DNA from: Hymenobacter sp. BT559
GTDB lineage: Bacteria; Bacteroidota; Bacteroidia; Cytophagales; Hymenobacteraceae
DNA: 64,000 nucleotides
Assembly: GCF_016427535.1 (NCBI RefSeq)
Contig: NZ_JAELXV010000003.1
Location: 248,001 to 312,000, forward strand
Reading direction: 5' to 3'
Both the position numbers and the translations under genes were made by a program. Positions 1 to 8,875 of the stretch are shown here, one piece after another. The notes below the pieces were generated by a model. The model saw nothing but the letters and a program-made list of their open reading frames with translations. It was not told where the DNA came from and made no database searches. Position 1 is the first letter of the stretch; the number at the start of each line of letters is the position of its first letter.

Positions 1-654
1 CAGGACATTCAGCAGGCCGTACTGCGCGACGAGAAGCCCTTCACCGAGCGGCCTGGCGAGCACTTGGCGCCCATTGACTTCGACAAGGAGTGGGCCGAAT
101 TTGAGAAAACGCACCCCTACGCGCAGTTCACCGACCTGCTCTCTAGCTTGCTTTACCCCAAGGTATTTGCTGACTATTGGGAGTTCCGCAAGAGCTACGG
201 CGATGTGAGCCGCGTGCCCACGCCGGTGTTCTTCTTCGGCCTGAAAGAGGGGGAGGAAACCATCATCGAGATTGCACGCGGCAAGTCGATTATTATCCGC
301 CTGCAAAGCATCGGCCCGGTCAATGCCGAGGGCATGCGCACTATGTTCTTCACTCTCAATGGCCAGACGCGTAACCTTGAGATACGCGACCAGGGCGTGG
401 AAGTGAAAACCGTGCACAACGCCAAAGCCGACCGCGCCAACCCCAAGCAGATAGCCGCCCCGCTGCAAGGCCTGCTCAGCAAAATGCTGGTCGAGGCTGG
501 CCAGCAGGTCACGAAAAACACGCCGCTCTTCGTTATCGAGGCCATGAAGATGGAAACCACCATCACTGCTCCCGACGACCTCACGGTTGGTGCCATCGCC
601 CTGGGCGAAGGCACCCGCGTGCTGGCCGACGACCTGGTGCTGACGGTGGCTTAG
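1..654 (+). CDS. pyc: Pyruvate carboxylase, C-terminal part (5' end outside window)
   Basis: This is the last 217 codons of a reading frame that is open at the left edge of the window, so the true start lies upstream. Pyruvate carboxylase makes oxaloacetate from pyruvate, bicarbonate and ATP and refills the TCA cycle in the cytoplasm. The visible part holds the end of the carboxyltransferase/PC tetramerisation region, then a biotin-carboxyl-carrier domain over about the last 75 residues. The biotin site is the EAMKMET motif at about 540-558, where the lysine between the two methionines is modified. Single-chain pyruvate carboxylase is usually about 1150 residues, so about four fifths of the protein is missing here. 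An acyl-CoA or oxaloacetate carboxylase biotin subunit is a less likely alternative. Confidence 0.9.
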   Translation, partial: QDIQQAVLRDEKPFTERPGEHLAPIDFDKEWAEFEKTHPYAQFTDLLSSLLYPKVFADYWEFRKSYGDVSRVPTPVFFFGLKEGEETIIEIARGKSIIIRLQSIGPVNAEGMRTMFFTLNGQTRNLEIRDQGVEVKTVHNAKADRANPKQIAAPLQGLLSKMLVEAGQQVTKNTPLFVIEAMKMETTITAPDDLTVGAIALGEGTRVLADDLVLTVA

Positions 655-718
655 CCGCAACTAATAGCCCCTATTCCTACTCGTAGCAGATTACCTAAAA
701 CCAGTAACACGCCAGCAC

Positions 719-1435
719 ATGCGCTCCTCGCTTTTAGTTCTTGCCTGCCTTGGCCTGCCGCTCGTAGGAATGGCGCAGATTAGTGATTTGCACACCGACC
801 CGCGCGGCGGCACCCTCAACGACCGGTTTGCCCTAGGGTACTTCATGGCACCGCGAGCCAATGAAGCCATTCAGGGCAACGTATTCCTAGTAGCAGCCTG
901 GGCCCCAGGCCAGCTCCTGCTCAATGGTAATAGCAAGCCAATAGAGGCCCCACTCAAATACGACGTGCACAACCAGGAGGTGCGGGCCAAGCGGCCCAAT
1001 GGCGACTCGGTAGCTGTGTCCGTGACTAGAGTAAAGGAGTTTACGCTTGCCACGCGGCGCTTTGTGTGCTACCCGGCCCCCACGCTGCCGGCCGAGACAG
1101 GCGGGGGCTGCGGCGAAGTACTGGCCGATGGTACCCACGCGCAGCTACTAAAATATGTGCGCAAAACCGTTGTGAAGCAGGCCGCCCAAGGTGGTGCCTA
1201 TGCTTCTAGCTCTAGCGTTGATGCGCTGGAGGCCCAAACCACTTACTACCTGCGCTGGGCCGATGGGCGCTTCGTGCCCATGCGCCTCAAGCGCAGCAGC
1301 CTCGAGCAGGCGCTTGCGGGCCAGCCCGCCGCCCTGGCTGCCCTCAAGGCTCGCAAAGGCAGCCTAGGCAGCGAAACCGAGTTGGCCGCCGCCGTAGTAG
1401 CCCTCGACCCATTGCTTACCGCGCCCACGCGCTAG
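719..1435 (+). CDS. Secreted protein of unknown function
   Basis: I do not recognise this family. The 238-residue product begins with a clear signal peptide (MRSSLLVLACLGLPLVGMAQ), with cleavage expected after the AQ near residue 20. The mature part has no membrane segment and no catalytic motif that I can name. It contains two cysteines about 13 residues apart in a stretch rich in proline and glycine (around residues 119-131), which could form a disulphide. The middle part (an LKYDVHNQEVRAK stretch) looks like a beta-rich domain seen in uncharacterised Bacteroidota periplasmic proteins. The next gene starts only 16 bases downstream, so the two may be co-transcribed. Confidence 0.75.
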   Translation: MRSSLLVLACLGLPLVGMAQISDLHTDPRGGTLNDRFALGYFMAPRANEAIQGNVFLVAAWAPGQLLLNGNSKPIEAPLKYDVHNQEVRAKRPNGDSVAVSVTRVKEFTLATRRFVCYPAPTLPAETGGGCGEVLADGTHAQLLKYVRKTVVKQAAQGGAYASSSSVDALEAQTTYYLRWADGRFVPMRLKRSSLEQALAGQPAALAALKARKGSLGSETELAAAVVALDPLLTAPTR

Positions 1436-1451
1436 TTTTTAGTTGTTCTTA

Positions 1452-2771
1452 ATGCGTATTTCCTTGCTCCTAGGCTGCTTAGCGGTAGCCAGTACCCTAT
1501 CGGCCACCGCCCAAACCAAAACGGCCGTGTCGGCCGCAACCGTGAAGCGCGTGCTCACCACCCTGGCCGCCGACGATATGCAGGGCCGCGCCACGGGCCA
1601 GCCCGGCCAACTGAAAGCAGCCGAGTTTTTGGCCGGCGAGTTTAAGCGCATTGGCTTGCAGCCGCTGCCGGGCCAGAGCAGCTTCATGCAGGAGTTTCCA
1701 GCTTACGAATCGGGTGTGACGAGCCTGCAGGTGACGCTCAATGGTGCACCCGTGCCGGCCACCCGGGCCCTCGCCCTCACCACGAAGCCCCAGCTAAGCT
1801 GGACGGAGCGCGACAGCGTGCAGGTGCTGGTACTGGGGCCAGAAGACAAACTGCAGGAGCACTACCGGGAAATCATGCTGCCCAGCAAGAACACGCTCGT
1901 CGTGTTTGACCCCGCGCAGGCGGCTACCTTTCAGAATATGCTGAGCCAGTTTGGCAAGCCTAGGCTACGCAGCGAAGTCATTAGCCGCCCCTATTCCAGC
2001 GTGCTGGTGCTGGCCGAGGCCCCCGCGCCCAAGGTCACTACCTTCCGGGTGGCCGCCACCGCCGCTACTAAGCCCGTGACCCTGCGCAACGTGGTGGGCT
2101 ATCTGCCCGGCCGCGACGCCAAGCTAGCCCCGGACAAAGTCATTTTTTCGGGCCATTACGACCACCTAGGTATTATAAAGCCCGTGGCTGGCGACTCTAT
2201 CGCCAACGGCGCCGACGACGACGCCAGCGGTACCACGGCGGTAGTAGCCCTGGCCGAGTACTTCAAGAAGCGCAACGACAATGCGAGGTCGTTGATTTTT
2301 GTGGCTTTCACGGCCGAGGAGATAGGCGGCTTTGGCGCGCGCTACTTCTCCAAGCAGCTCGACCCGAAGGAGATAGTGGCCATGTTCAATATCGAGATGA
2401 TAGGCAAGGAAGCCAAGTTCGGACCCAAAACGGCCTTCATCACGGGCTACGACAAGTCAGATTTTGGCAAGCTGCTGCAAGCCAACCTGCAAGGCACCGA
2501 GTTCAAGTTTGAACCCGACCCGTATCCCGAGCAAAACCTGTTTTACCGCTCTGACAACGCCACGCTGGCCAAGCTGGGCGTACCCGCCCACACCATCAGC
2601 ACCGACCAGATTCCGACCGACAAGCTCTACCACAGCGTCGACGATGAAGCCAGTAGCCTCGACCTGAAGAACATGACCAACGTTATTTCGGCCATTGCCC
2701 GCAGCGCCACCGGCATTGTGGCGGGACAGCAAACGCCCACGCGCGTGGCTCCCGAGCCGGCCGGTAAGTAG
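1452..2771 (+). CDS. M28 family metallopeptidase (secreted aminopeptidase-like)
   Basis: This is a predicted secreted di-zinc peptidase that removes N-terminal residues from peptides outside the cytoplasm. The ATG at 1452 is chosen over an in-frame TTG at 1443 because a standard signal peptide follows it (MRISLLLGCLAVASTLSATAQ). The M28 metal-site motifs are present in order: GHYDH with His235, NGADDDASGT with Asp255-257, AEEIGGFGARYF with the catalytic and metal glutamates 289-290, and an NIEMIG strand after them. An insert of about 110 residues between the N-terminus and the catalytic core probably corresponds to the PA-like domain of this family. At 439 residues it has the usual length. 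The substrate is not predictable from sequence. Confidence 0.9.
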   Translation: MRISLLLGCLAVASTLSATAQTKTAVSAATVKRVLTTLAADDMQGRATGQPGQLKAAEFLAGEFKRIGLQPLPGQSSFMQEFPAYESGVTSLQVTLNGAPVPATRALALTTKPQLSWTERDSVQVLVLGPEDKLQEHYREIMLPSKNTLVVFDPAQAATFQNMLSQFGKPRLRSEVISRPYSSVLVLAEAPAPKVTTFRVAATAATKPVTLRNVVGYLPGRDAKLAPDKVIFSGHYDHLGIIKPVAGDSIANGADDDASGTTAVVALAEYFKKRNDNARSLIFVAFTAEEIGGFGARYFSKQLDPKEIVAMFNIEMIGKEAKFGPKTAFITGYDKSDFGKLLQANLQGTEFKFEPDPYPEQNLFYRSDNATLAKLGVPAHTISTDQIPTDKLYHSVDDEASSLDLKNMTNVISAIARSATGIVAGQQTPTRVAPEPAGK

Positions 2772-2823
2772 GGGCGGCACCTGGCACTACAGCAAGGTGC
2801 CAGCGAAGTTTATAGTTTGTAAT

Positions 2824-2857
2824 TGGGGCCGGGCGGGGTTGTACCTTCCGGCCCCCA
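2824..2857. repeat. Short inverted repeat between the M28 gene and the next gene
   Basis: Eight-base perfect arms (GGGGCCGG and CCGGCCCC) flank an 18-base loop. A second stem, CTGGCAC/GTGCCAG, lies just upstream at about 2780-2802. Neither is followed by a T run, so a terminator role is uncertain. Confidence 0.35.
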
Positions 2858-2881
2858 TCCATTTTTAGGCGTTCATTTGGT

Positions 2882-3709
2882 ATGCGACACTCCCTTTTTC
2901 AGCTACGCCGCTGGGCTCTTGGGGCTGGCCTCCTAGGCTACCTGCTCTTGGTTGGCAGCCCTTCGGCCCGCGCCCAAACGCCCCTCGGGCAGCCCTCGCT
3001 CGACGAAGCCAAGGTGCAGGTGTGGTGCGCCACAGCGCGCTTTGTATACGAAGATGCCGGCCGCCCCAACCTCAAGCGCACCCTGCGCTGCGACGGCAAC
3101 CTAGGCACCCTGGCCGCGAGCCTGCGCCCCGACAGCCTGCGGGTGTATTCGCTGCTGTACGCGCCCATCGAGGGGCAAGGCCGCATATATAAAGGCCTCA
3201 AAGACAATCCGGCCCGCTTGGCGGCGCTCACTAAGGCTATCATTGCCCGCCTGCGGTCGTCGCCCGCTCGGCAGCGCGACCCCGCCCGCCTGGCCCGCCT
3301 GCAAGGGCTCGAAAAAAAGCTGACCGACTACGTTACGACCGGCCTGCCCCCCGGCCGCGAAGAGGAAGCCCCCACGGCCGATACCTCCGTGCGTGCTGCC
3401 CCAGGCCTGGCCGAGGCCGCCGAGGCGAGCGCTACTGGCGCACCCGCCGCCCGGCCAGAGGCGCCCACCACCGAGCCGGTGCTCAATCGCTTTTTCGCGC
3501 CGCTGGCCTTGATTCTGAGCATTGTAAGCCTAGTCTTGTTTGCGCTGCTGCGCCTGAGCATGGGCCGCGAGCTGCGCCAAATGCGGCGCATGACCAGCCT
3601 AGCCTCTGAGCTGAGCCCGGCCCAGCAGCGGCAGGTGGAGGAGCTGATAACCCGCCGCGTGGCCGAGGCCCTGCGCGAGCGCGAAGGCGAACGGCCACCC
3701 ACCACCTAG
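2882..3709 (+). CDS. Membrane-anchored protein of unknown function
   Basis: The family is not recognised. The 275-residue product starts with a signal peptide whose hydrophobic core runs from about residue 12 to 31 and ends in ARAQ. A soluble domain of about 130 residues with two cysteines follows (VWCATARF and LRCDGNLG). Next comes an alanine/proline/glutamate-rich linker (about 155-200), one transmembrane helix (about 205-225, LALILSIVSLVLFALL), and a charged helical cytoplasmic tail ending in PPTT. This gives a periplasmic sensor-like domain and a short cytoplasmic coiled tail, but no signalling domain is visible. The stop codon TAG lies inside a CCTAGG hexamer. Confidence 0.75.
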   Translation: MRHSLFQLRRWALGAGLLGYLLLVGSPSARAQTPLGQPSLDEAKVQVWCATARFVYEDAGRPNLKRTLRCDGNLGTLAASLRPDSLRVYSLLYAPIEGQGRIYKGLKDNPARLAALTKAIIARLRSSPARQRDPARLARLQGLEKKLTDYVTTGLPPGREEEAPTADTSVRAAPGLAEAAEASATGAPAARPEAPTTEPVLNRFFAPLALILSIVSLVLFALLRLSMGRELRQMRRMTSLASELSPAQQRQVEELITRRVAEALREREGERPPTT

Positions 3710-3748
3710 GCCGCCTACGCTGCCCCCGCCACTCTACCTCTCCTCCCT

Positions 3749-5989
3749 ATGAAAGCAGCTTTTAGGTCAACTACGGCGGCGGGCTTGCTGTTACTAGCCG
3801 CCTGCCGCACGGCGCCGCCCCGCCAGGCGGGCATCTCTCCTTCTAAAACCAACGGCGGCCACGACGCCCTCACCGAATCGGCGATTGCCGAGCGCGCGCA
3901 GCCCACCGCTACTTCCACTGCCTTGACCTACCCCCAAACGCGCCGCGACGCGCACACCGACAACTACTTCGGCACCACCGTGGCCGACCCCTACCGCTGG
4001 CTCGAAGAGCTGGACTCGCCCGAAACCAAAGCCTGGGTAACGGCCGAAAACCAGGTGACCTTCGACTACCTCAGCCGCATCCCGTTTCGCGACAAGGTGC
4101 GCGAGCGCCTCACTACCCTCTGGAACTACGAGCGCTACGGCGTGCCCAGCGTGGAGGGTGACCTGCTGATTTTCAGCAAGAACGATGGTTTGCAGAACCA
4201 AGCCGTCGTCTACGCCGTGAAAAAGGGCGAGCCGCTCGAAAACGCCGTAGTGTTGCTTGACCCCAACAAGTTTTCGGCCGATGGCACTACGGCCCTGGCT
4301 GGGCTGCACTTCAGCAACGACCACCGCTACCTAGCCTACGCCACCAGCGGCGGCGGCTCGGACTGGCAAAAGGTGCACCTGCTCGACATGCAAACCCGCC
4401 AGCCATTGGCCGACGAGCTCGATTGGGTGAAAGTATCGGATATTTCGTGGGCGGGCAAGGGCTTCTACTACAGCGGCTACGACGCCCCCAAAGCCGGCGA
4501 AAACAGCTTGGCCGGCAAAAATGAGTACCACAAGGTGTACTACCATCAGCTGGGCACCCCGCAGAGCCAGGACAAGCTGGTGTACGAAGACAAGACCAAA
4601 GCCCTAGGGTTCCGCATTGCGGGCGTGACGGAGGACGAGCGCTTTCTGTTTCTCTCGCTTACCGATAGCAAGGCCGATGGCAACCAGCTGCTGGTGCGCG
4701 ACCTCAAAGACCCCAAGCAGGCCACTGCCTGGACTACGCTGCAAACTAGCTACGAGTACGATACCAGCGTAATTGGTAACCTAGGCGGCGAGCTGCTGGT
4801 GTACACCAACGACCACGCGCCCAATTACAAAGTGGTGCGCATCGACCCCAAGCACCCGCAGCCGGCTAGCTGGAAAACAGTGATTCCCGAGGCCAAGGAA
4901 AAGCTCGAAGGCATCAGCCAAGCCGCGGGCCAGCTGCTGGCCACCTACCTGCACGACGCCAGCTCGCAGGTGAAGGTGTACACCGAAGACGGGAAGTATA
5001 AGTACGATGTAGCGCTGCCGGCCATTGGCACGGCGGCGGGCTTTGGCGGGCGCCGCACCGACAAGTATCTGTACTACGCGTTCACGTCGTTTACCTATCC
5101 CACTACCATCTATAAATACGACCCGGCTACCAACCAGAGCACCGTATTTAAGGCGCCTAGGGTGGATGTGAAGCCCGAGGACTACCTCACCACGCAGGTA
5201 TTCTACGCTAGCAAGGACGGCACCAAGATTCCGATGTTCATCACCCACAAAAAAGGGGTGAAGCTCGACGGTAAAAACCCAACCTACCTCTACGCCTACG
5301 GCGGCTTCAACGTGAGTTTGACGCCGGGCTTTTCGGCCGCGCGCATGTTGTGGCTGGAGAATGGCGGCGTGCTGGCTATTCCGAACCTGCGCGGCGGCGG
5401 CGAGTATGGCGAGGCCTGGCACAAGGCCGGCATGACGCCCAATAAGCAAAACGTATTCGACGACTTCATCGCGGCGGCCGAGCACCTGAAGGCCCTAGGG
5501 TATGCCGACGCCGACCACCTCGCCATTGCGGGCGGCTCGAACGGTGGCCTGCTCGTGGGCGCTACCATGACGCAGCGGCCCGACCTCTGCAAGGTGGCCT
5601 TCCCGGCCGTGGGCGTTATGGATATGCTACGCTACCAGAAGTTTACTATCGGCTGGAACTGGGCGCCCGAGTACGGCACCTCCGACGACAAGGCGCAGTT
5701 TGAAAACCTCTATAAGTTCTCGCCGCTGCACACCCTCAAGCCCGGTACCAGCTACCCGGCCACGCTCATCACTACCGCCGACCACGACGACCGCGTGGTG
5801 CCGGCGCACTCCTTCAAGTTTGCCGCCCAGCTGCAAGCCGACCAGGCCGGCAACAACCCCACGCTCATTCGCATCGACGTGAACGCCGGCCACGGCGCCG
5901 GCAAAAGCACTAAGCTGCAAATTGATGAGTGGGCTGATATCTGGAGCTTCGCCTTCTATAACATGGGCGTGACCCCGATGGGCAAGTAG
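3749..5989 (+). CDS. Prolyl oligopeptidase family serine peptidase (S9A), lipoprotein
   Basis: The 746-residue product is a predicted post-proline endopeptidase. A lipoprotein signal is visible (hydrophobic stretch ending LLLAAC, Cys at about residue 24), so the enzyme should be anchored in the envelope. The N-terminal DPYRWLEE motif and a seven-bladed propeller region precede a C-terminal alpha/beta-hydrolase domain. The catalytic triad can be placed: Ser597 in GGSNGG, Asp around 678-681 in DHDDRV, and His715 in AGHGAG. The substrate-side YAYGGFNVS and LRGGGEYG motifs typical of S9A are present. The length fits the family. A 44-bp inverted repeat follows the stop codon at once. Confidence 0.95.
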   Translation: MKAAFRSTTAAGLLLLAACRTAPPRQAGISPSKTNGGHDALTESAIAERAQPTATSTALTYPQTRRDAHTDNYFGTTVADPYRWLEELDSPETKAWVTAENQVTFDYLSRIPFRDKVRERLTTLWNYERYGVPSVEGDLLIFSKNDGLQNQAVVYAVKKGEPLENAVVLLDPNKFSADGTTALAGLHFSNDHRYLAYATSGGGSDWQKVHLLDMQTRQPLADELDWVKVSDISWAGKGFYYSGYDAPKAGENSLAGKNEYHKVYYHQLGTPQSQDKLVYEDKTKALGFRIAGVTEDERFLFLSLTDSKADGNQLLVRDLKDPKQATAWTTLQTSYEYDTSVIGNLGGELLVYTNDHAPNYKVVRIDPKHPQPASWKTVIPEAKEKLEGISQAAGQLLATYLHDASSQVKVYTEDGKYKYDVALPAIGTAAGFGGRRTDKYLYYAFTSFTYPTTIYKYDPATNQSTVFKAPRVDVKPEDYLTTQVFYASKDGTKIPMFITHKKGVKLDGKNPTYLYAYGGFNVSLTPGFSAARMLWLENGGVLAIPNLRGGGEYGEAWHKAGMTPNKQNVFDDFIAAAEHLKALGYADADHLAIAGGSNGGLLVGATMTQRPDLCKVAFPAVGVMDMLRYQKFTIGWNWAPEYGTSDDKAQFENLYKFSPLHTLKPGTSYPATLITTADHDDRVVPAHSFKFAAQLQADQAGNNPTLIRIDVNAGHGAGKSTKLQIDEWADIWSFAFYNMGVTPMGK

Positions 5990-6001
5990 CTATTAATAAA
6001 C

Positions 6002-6106
6002 AAAACACGTTTGTCATGCTGAGCTTGCGAAGCATCTTCTCACGTCAGGGTTATTAGCTCTAACGTGAGAAGATGCTTCGCAAGCTCAGCATGACAAACG
6101 TGTTTT
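6002..6106. repeat. Perfect 44-bp inverted repeat (REP-like hairpin)
   Basis: The arms at 6002-6045 and 6063-6106 are exact reverse complements and are separated by a 17-base loop. The arm contains GTCATGCTGAGCTTGCGAAG. The element lies between two convergent genes and could stop transcription from both sides as a very stable hairpin. Shorter copies of the GTCATGC core in inverted pairs occur at 23416-23442 and 48065-48109. No transposase is adjacent. Confidence 0.9.
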
Positions 6107-6125
6107 AGTGGACGTAGTAGGTACC

Positions 6126-7121
6126 CTAGGGCATGCCTTTGCCACCCGCCGAGCCATAAATCTGGCCCGTGGCGTAGCTGGCGTCGCTAGCCGCAAGCTG
6201 CACGTAGATGCTGGCTAGCTCCACGGGCTGGCCGGGCCGCTTCATGGGCGTGTCGCCGCCAAACTTGACCAGCTTTTCTTGGGTCGCACCACCACTTACT
6301 TGCAGCGGCGTCCAGATGGGGCCAGGAGCCACGCCATTTACCCGAATGCCTTTGGGAGCCAACTGCTTGGCTAACGAGCGTACGTAGTTGGTAGTAGCCG
6401 CCTTGGTCTGGGCGTAGTCGTAGAGGTCTTCCGACGGGTCGGTAGCCTGCTCCGAGGTAGTGCCAATGATGGCCGAGCCCGGAGGCAGGTGCGGCAGCGC
6501 AGCCTTGATAATCCAGAACGGCGCGTAGATATTGGTTTTTATCGTCCAGTCAAATTGCTCGGTCGAGATGTCCAAGATAGACTTATTCGCCTGCTGCCGG
6601 GCCGCGTTGCTGACCACAATATCGAGCCCGCCGAGCTGGCGTACGGCTTCCTCGACCAGCTTTTTGCAAAACGCCTCGTCGCGCAAGTCGCCCGGAATGG
6701 CAATGCCTTTGCGGCCTTCCTTCTTGATGAGGGCAATAACTTCTTTGGCATCAGCCTCTTCAGCAGGCAGGTAATTGATGGCTACGTCGGCCCCCTCGCG
6801 GGCGTAGGCAATGGCGGCGGCGCGGCCCATGCCCGAGTCGCCACCCGTGATGAGGGCCTTGCGCCCTTGCAGGCGGCCCGAGCCCTTATAGCTGGTTTCG
6901 CCGTGGTCGGGCTTGGGGTCCATTTGGCTGGCCAGGCCGGGCCAAGGCTGCGACTGGCTCTTAAAAGGCGGCCTAGGGTACTTGGTGGTAGGGTCCTGGA
7001 GCGGGGCCGCCGTGGGGCCGGGGGCCGCCTCGGCCGGTAAGATGGGCGATACGGCTGCGGCAGCTAGGCCGGCGCCCAGGCCACCGAGCAGCTTGCGCCG
7101 GCTAATGTTGTTTTCTTCCAT
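6126..7121 (-). CDS. SDR family oxidoreductase with twin-arginine signal
   Basis: This is a short-chain dehydrogenase/reductase of 331 residues in the extended YghA-like group, predicted to reduce aldehydes or oxidise alcohols with NAD(P). Residues 8-14 (SRRKLLGG) followed by a hydrophobic alanine-rich stretch form a Tat signal, so the folded, cofactor-loaded enzyme is probably exported. The Rossmann motif TGGDSGMGRAAA is at about residue 91. An NAAR motif stands in place of NNAG, and the active-site YDYAQTKAA (Tyr and Lys) lies around 237-245. A proline-rich segment of about 60 residues joins the Tat signal to the core. The stop codon TAG lies in a CCTAGG hexamer. The substrate is unknown. 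Confidence 0.9.
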   Translation of the reverse strand: MEENNISRRKLLGGLGAGLAAAAVSPILPAEAAPGPTAAPLQDPTTKYPRPPFKSQSQPWPGLASQMDPKPDHGETSYKGSGRLQGRKALITGGDSGMGRAAAIAYAREGADVAINYLPAEEADAKEVIALIKKEGRKGIAIPGDLRDEAFCKKLVEEAVRQLGGLDIVVSNAARQQANKSILDISTEQFDWTIKTNIYAPFWIIKAALPHLPPGSAIIGTTSEQATDPSEDLYDYAQTKAATTNYVRSLAKQLAPKGIRVNGVAPGPIWTPLQVSGGATQEKLVKFGGDTPMKRPGQPVELASIYVQLAASDASYATGQIYGSAGGKGMP

Positions 7122-7289
7122 GAGATAGCACGCTGGTTGGCTAAGTAAGAGTAGGCTGGGCTAAACGAAACAGGTGCCAGGAAGTTGCTATAGTTAAGCT
7201 TACTAAGATAGTTAAGCATAGGGGTATAGCAGTAAATGCACGCGCTTTGGCGCCGCAGAATACGAACGCTCGACCTAGGCGGCCGCGCT

Positions 7290-7328
7290 AAAAAACAATG
7301 TCCGGCCGAGCTAGCTCAGCCGGACATT
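7290..7328 (-). terminator. Rho-independent terminator after the DUF4286 gene
   Basis: On the minus strand a 10-base stem (AATGTCCGGC/GCCGGACATT) with a 12-base loop is followed by a run of T. It lies 28 bases past the stop codon at 7356. Confidence 0.8.
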
Positions 7329-7355
7329 GCCAGGCAATTAAAAGCGAGCGCTGGG

Positions 7356-7658
7356 CTACTCTATCACCTCCAGCACGGTGCGGAAGGAAACGTAATTGCC
7401 CTTGAATTTTCGGTCCATTTCCTCGCGCAGGGCGGGGGCAAAGTGCTCTTGGTAAGCCTCTAGTTGCTCGAGGCTGATGGCGAAATACTGGGCGGCATAC
7501 GTGATGCCGTCGTCTTCCTCATTGAGCAGGCGCAGCAGGCTACTTTTGATGAAGCAACCGGTGCCTACTACCTCGGCCATGTGGTGGTCGCGCATGTAGG
7601 CTACCCACTCGTCGGCAATGCGGGGCTCGAGGCTGGTCGTAACGTTGTATAGAATCAT
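7356..7658 (-). CDS. DUF4286 family protein
   Basis: This is a small cytoplasmic protein of 100 residues in a family found almost only in Bacteroidota. Its function is unknown. The start is placed at the ATG at 7658 (MILYNVTTSLEP) because family members begin with this MI(I/L)YNVT sequence; an upstream in-frame ATG would add 17 residues that do not resemble the family. The HH and GCF positions and the LEAYQEHFAPAL segment match the usual pattern, which suggests a ferredoxin-like alpha/beta fold. There is no signal peptide or membrane segment. The gene appears to be transcribed alone, with its own terminator. Confidence 0.85.
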   Translation of the reverse strand: MILYNVTTSLEPRIADEWVAYMRDHHMAEVVGTGCFIKSSLLRLLNEEDDGITYAAQYFAISLEQLEAYQEHFAPALREEMDRKFKGNYVSFRTVLEVIE

Positions 7659-7743
7659 GAGAGTGAAAATAGGGCGCAGGAGGCAAGCGTGGCCACTCAA
7701 CAGCACCAAGCTGAAGGTAGCCGCCGTCTACTACTACGAGGGT

Positions 7744-8813
7744 TTAGTTTGAGATGGGCATTGCCGCACGCAATTCATCGGCCAGCACGCGCACTAGCTC
7801 GGCGGCAGGCAACGCGCGTGCCCGCCCAGCCCCGGTGCCGGCCCACTGCACGGCAAAGCCGGGCTCGCCGGCTTGCTGGGCGGCGGCCACCAGGGCTTTG
7901 CCCGCCGCATAGGCCCGTGAGTAGGCGGCGGTAGCAGGCCGGCCTGGCTGGTCGACATCTAGCATAAACCGATTGACCAAGCCCCGCGCCGGCCGCCCCG
8001 AAATAACGTCGGTGAGCGCTGTAGCGAGTGGCGGCTGTTGAAGCAGTGCGGCTCGGTAGGCCGCACTGGCTCCCGACTCGGGGCAAGCGACGAAGGCAGT
8101 ACCCAACTGTGCCGCCGCTGCGCCCGCGCCCAGCGCCGCCGCAATGTCGGCTCCGGTCATGAGCCCGCCGGCGGTCACCACAGGTAAGGGTACCGCTTGT
8201 GCCAACTGCCGCGTCAGGGTGAGGGCTGGCAAAAAGGTATCGGTAGCTACGTCGAACACGCCTCGGTGGCCCCCGCCTCTATGCCCTGGGCCACTAGCGC
8301 ATCGGCACCTAGGGCCGCCGCGGCCTGGCCCTCGGCCACCGACGTAACGCAGGCCAGTAGTAGCGCGCCAGCTTGCCGCAGGGCGCTGGCCTGGGCTGCC
8401 GTAGGCAAGCCAAAGTGAAAGCTCACTACCCGCGGCCGGGCCGCTACCAGCACCCGCAGCAAGGCATCGTTCACCCGAAAGCTAGGGTACACTTCGGGTA
8501 GGCTGGTGGGCGGCTCGCTGCCTAGGTCCTCAAAAAATGGCCGCAAATAGGCCAGCCACTGAGCATCGTGGACCGGGTTGGGCGCGGGCGGCTGGTGGCA
8601 AAAAACATTGACGTTGAACGGCCGGTCGGTGGCGGCTTGTAGCTCGGCTAGCTGCTGGGCCACTACTGCCGCATCGGGGGTAGCCCCGGTGGCCAATGAG
8701 CCCAGTGCACCCGCCCGTGACACGGCCAACGCCAGCGCTAGCGTAGACACCCCAGCCATAGGTGCCTGAATAATAGGATGGGTGAGCGCAAAACGCTCGC
8801 AGAAGGCATTCAT
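7744..8813 (-). pseudogene. Nitronate monooxygenase, split by a one-base frameshift
   Basis: This FMN enzyme family oxidises alkyl nitronates and is often annotated as 2-nitropropane dioxygenase. The N-terminal half (8813 down to about 8270) has the family start PIIQAPMAGVST and ends QGIEAG in one frame. The C-terminal half continues in another frame as VFDVATDTFLP..PVVTAGGL..GAAAAQLGTAF to 7744. In family members the junction reads IEAGGHRG. Here a run of five C on the plus strand (8270-8274) would need six to restore that reading, which would give about 356 residues. It may be a real inactivation, a slippage-controlled switch or a sequencing error. Both halves are otherwise intact, so decay is recent at most. 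Confidence 0.85.
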
Positions 8814-8875
8814 AAGCTAGCGGGGTGGTGGCTAAAACTAACCAGCCAGCTGCGCGCAGGGTTTGACCCTAGGGC

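Noticed and set aside
4781..5485. 234-codon minus-strand frame
   Set aside because: It is antisense to the prolyl oligopeptidase gene, which has all its catalytic motifs.
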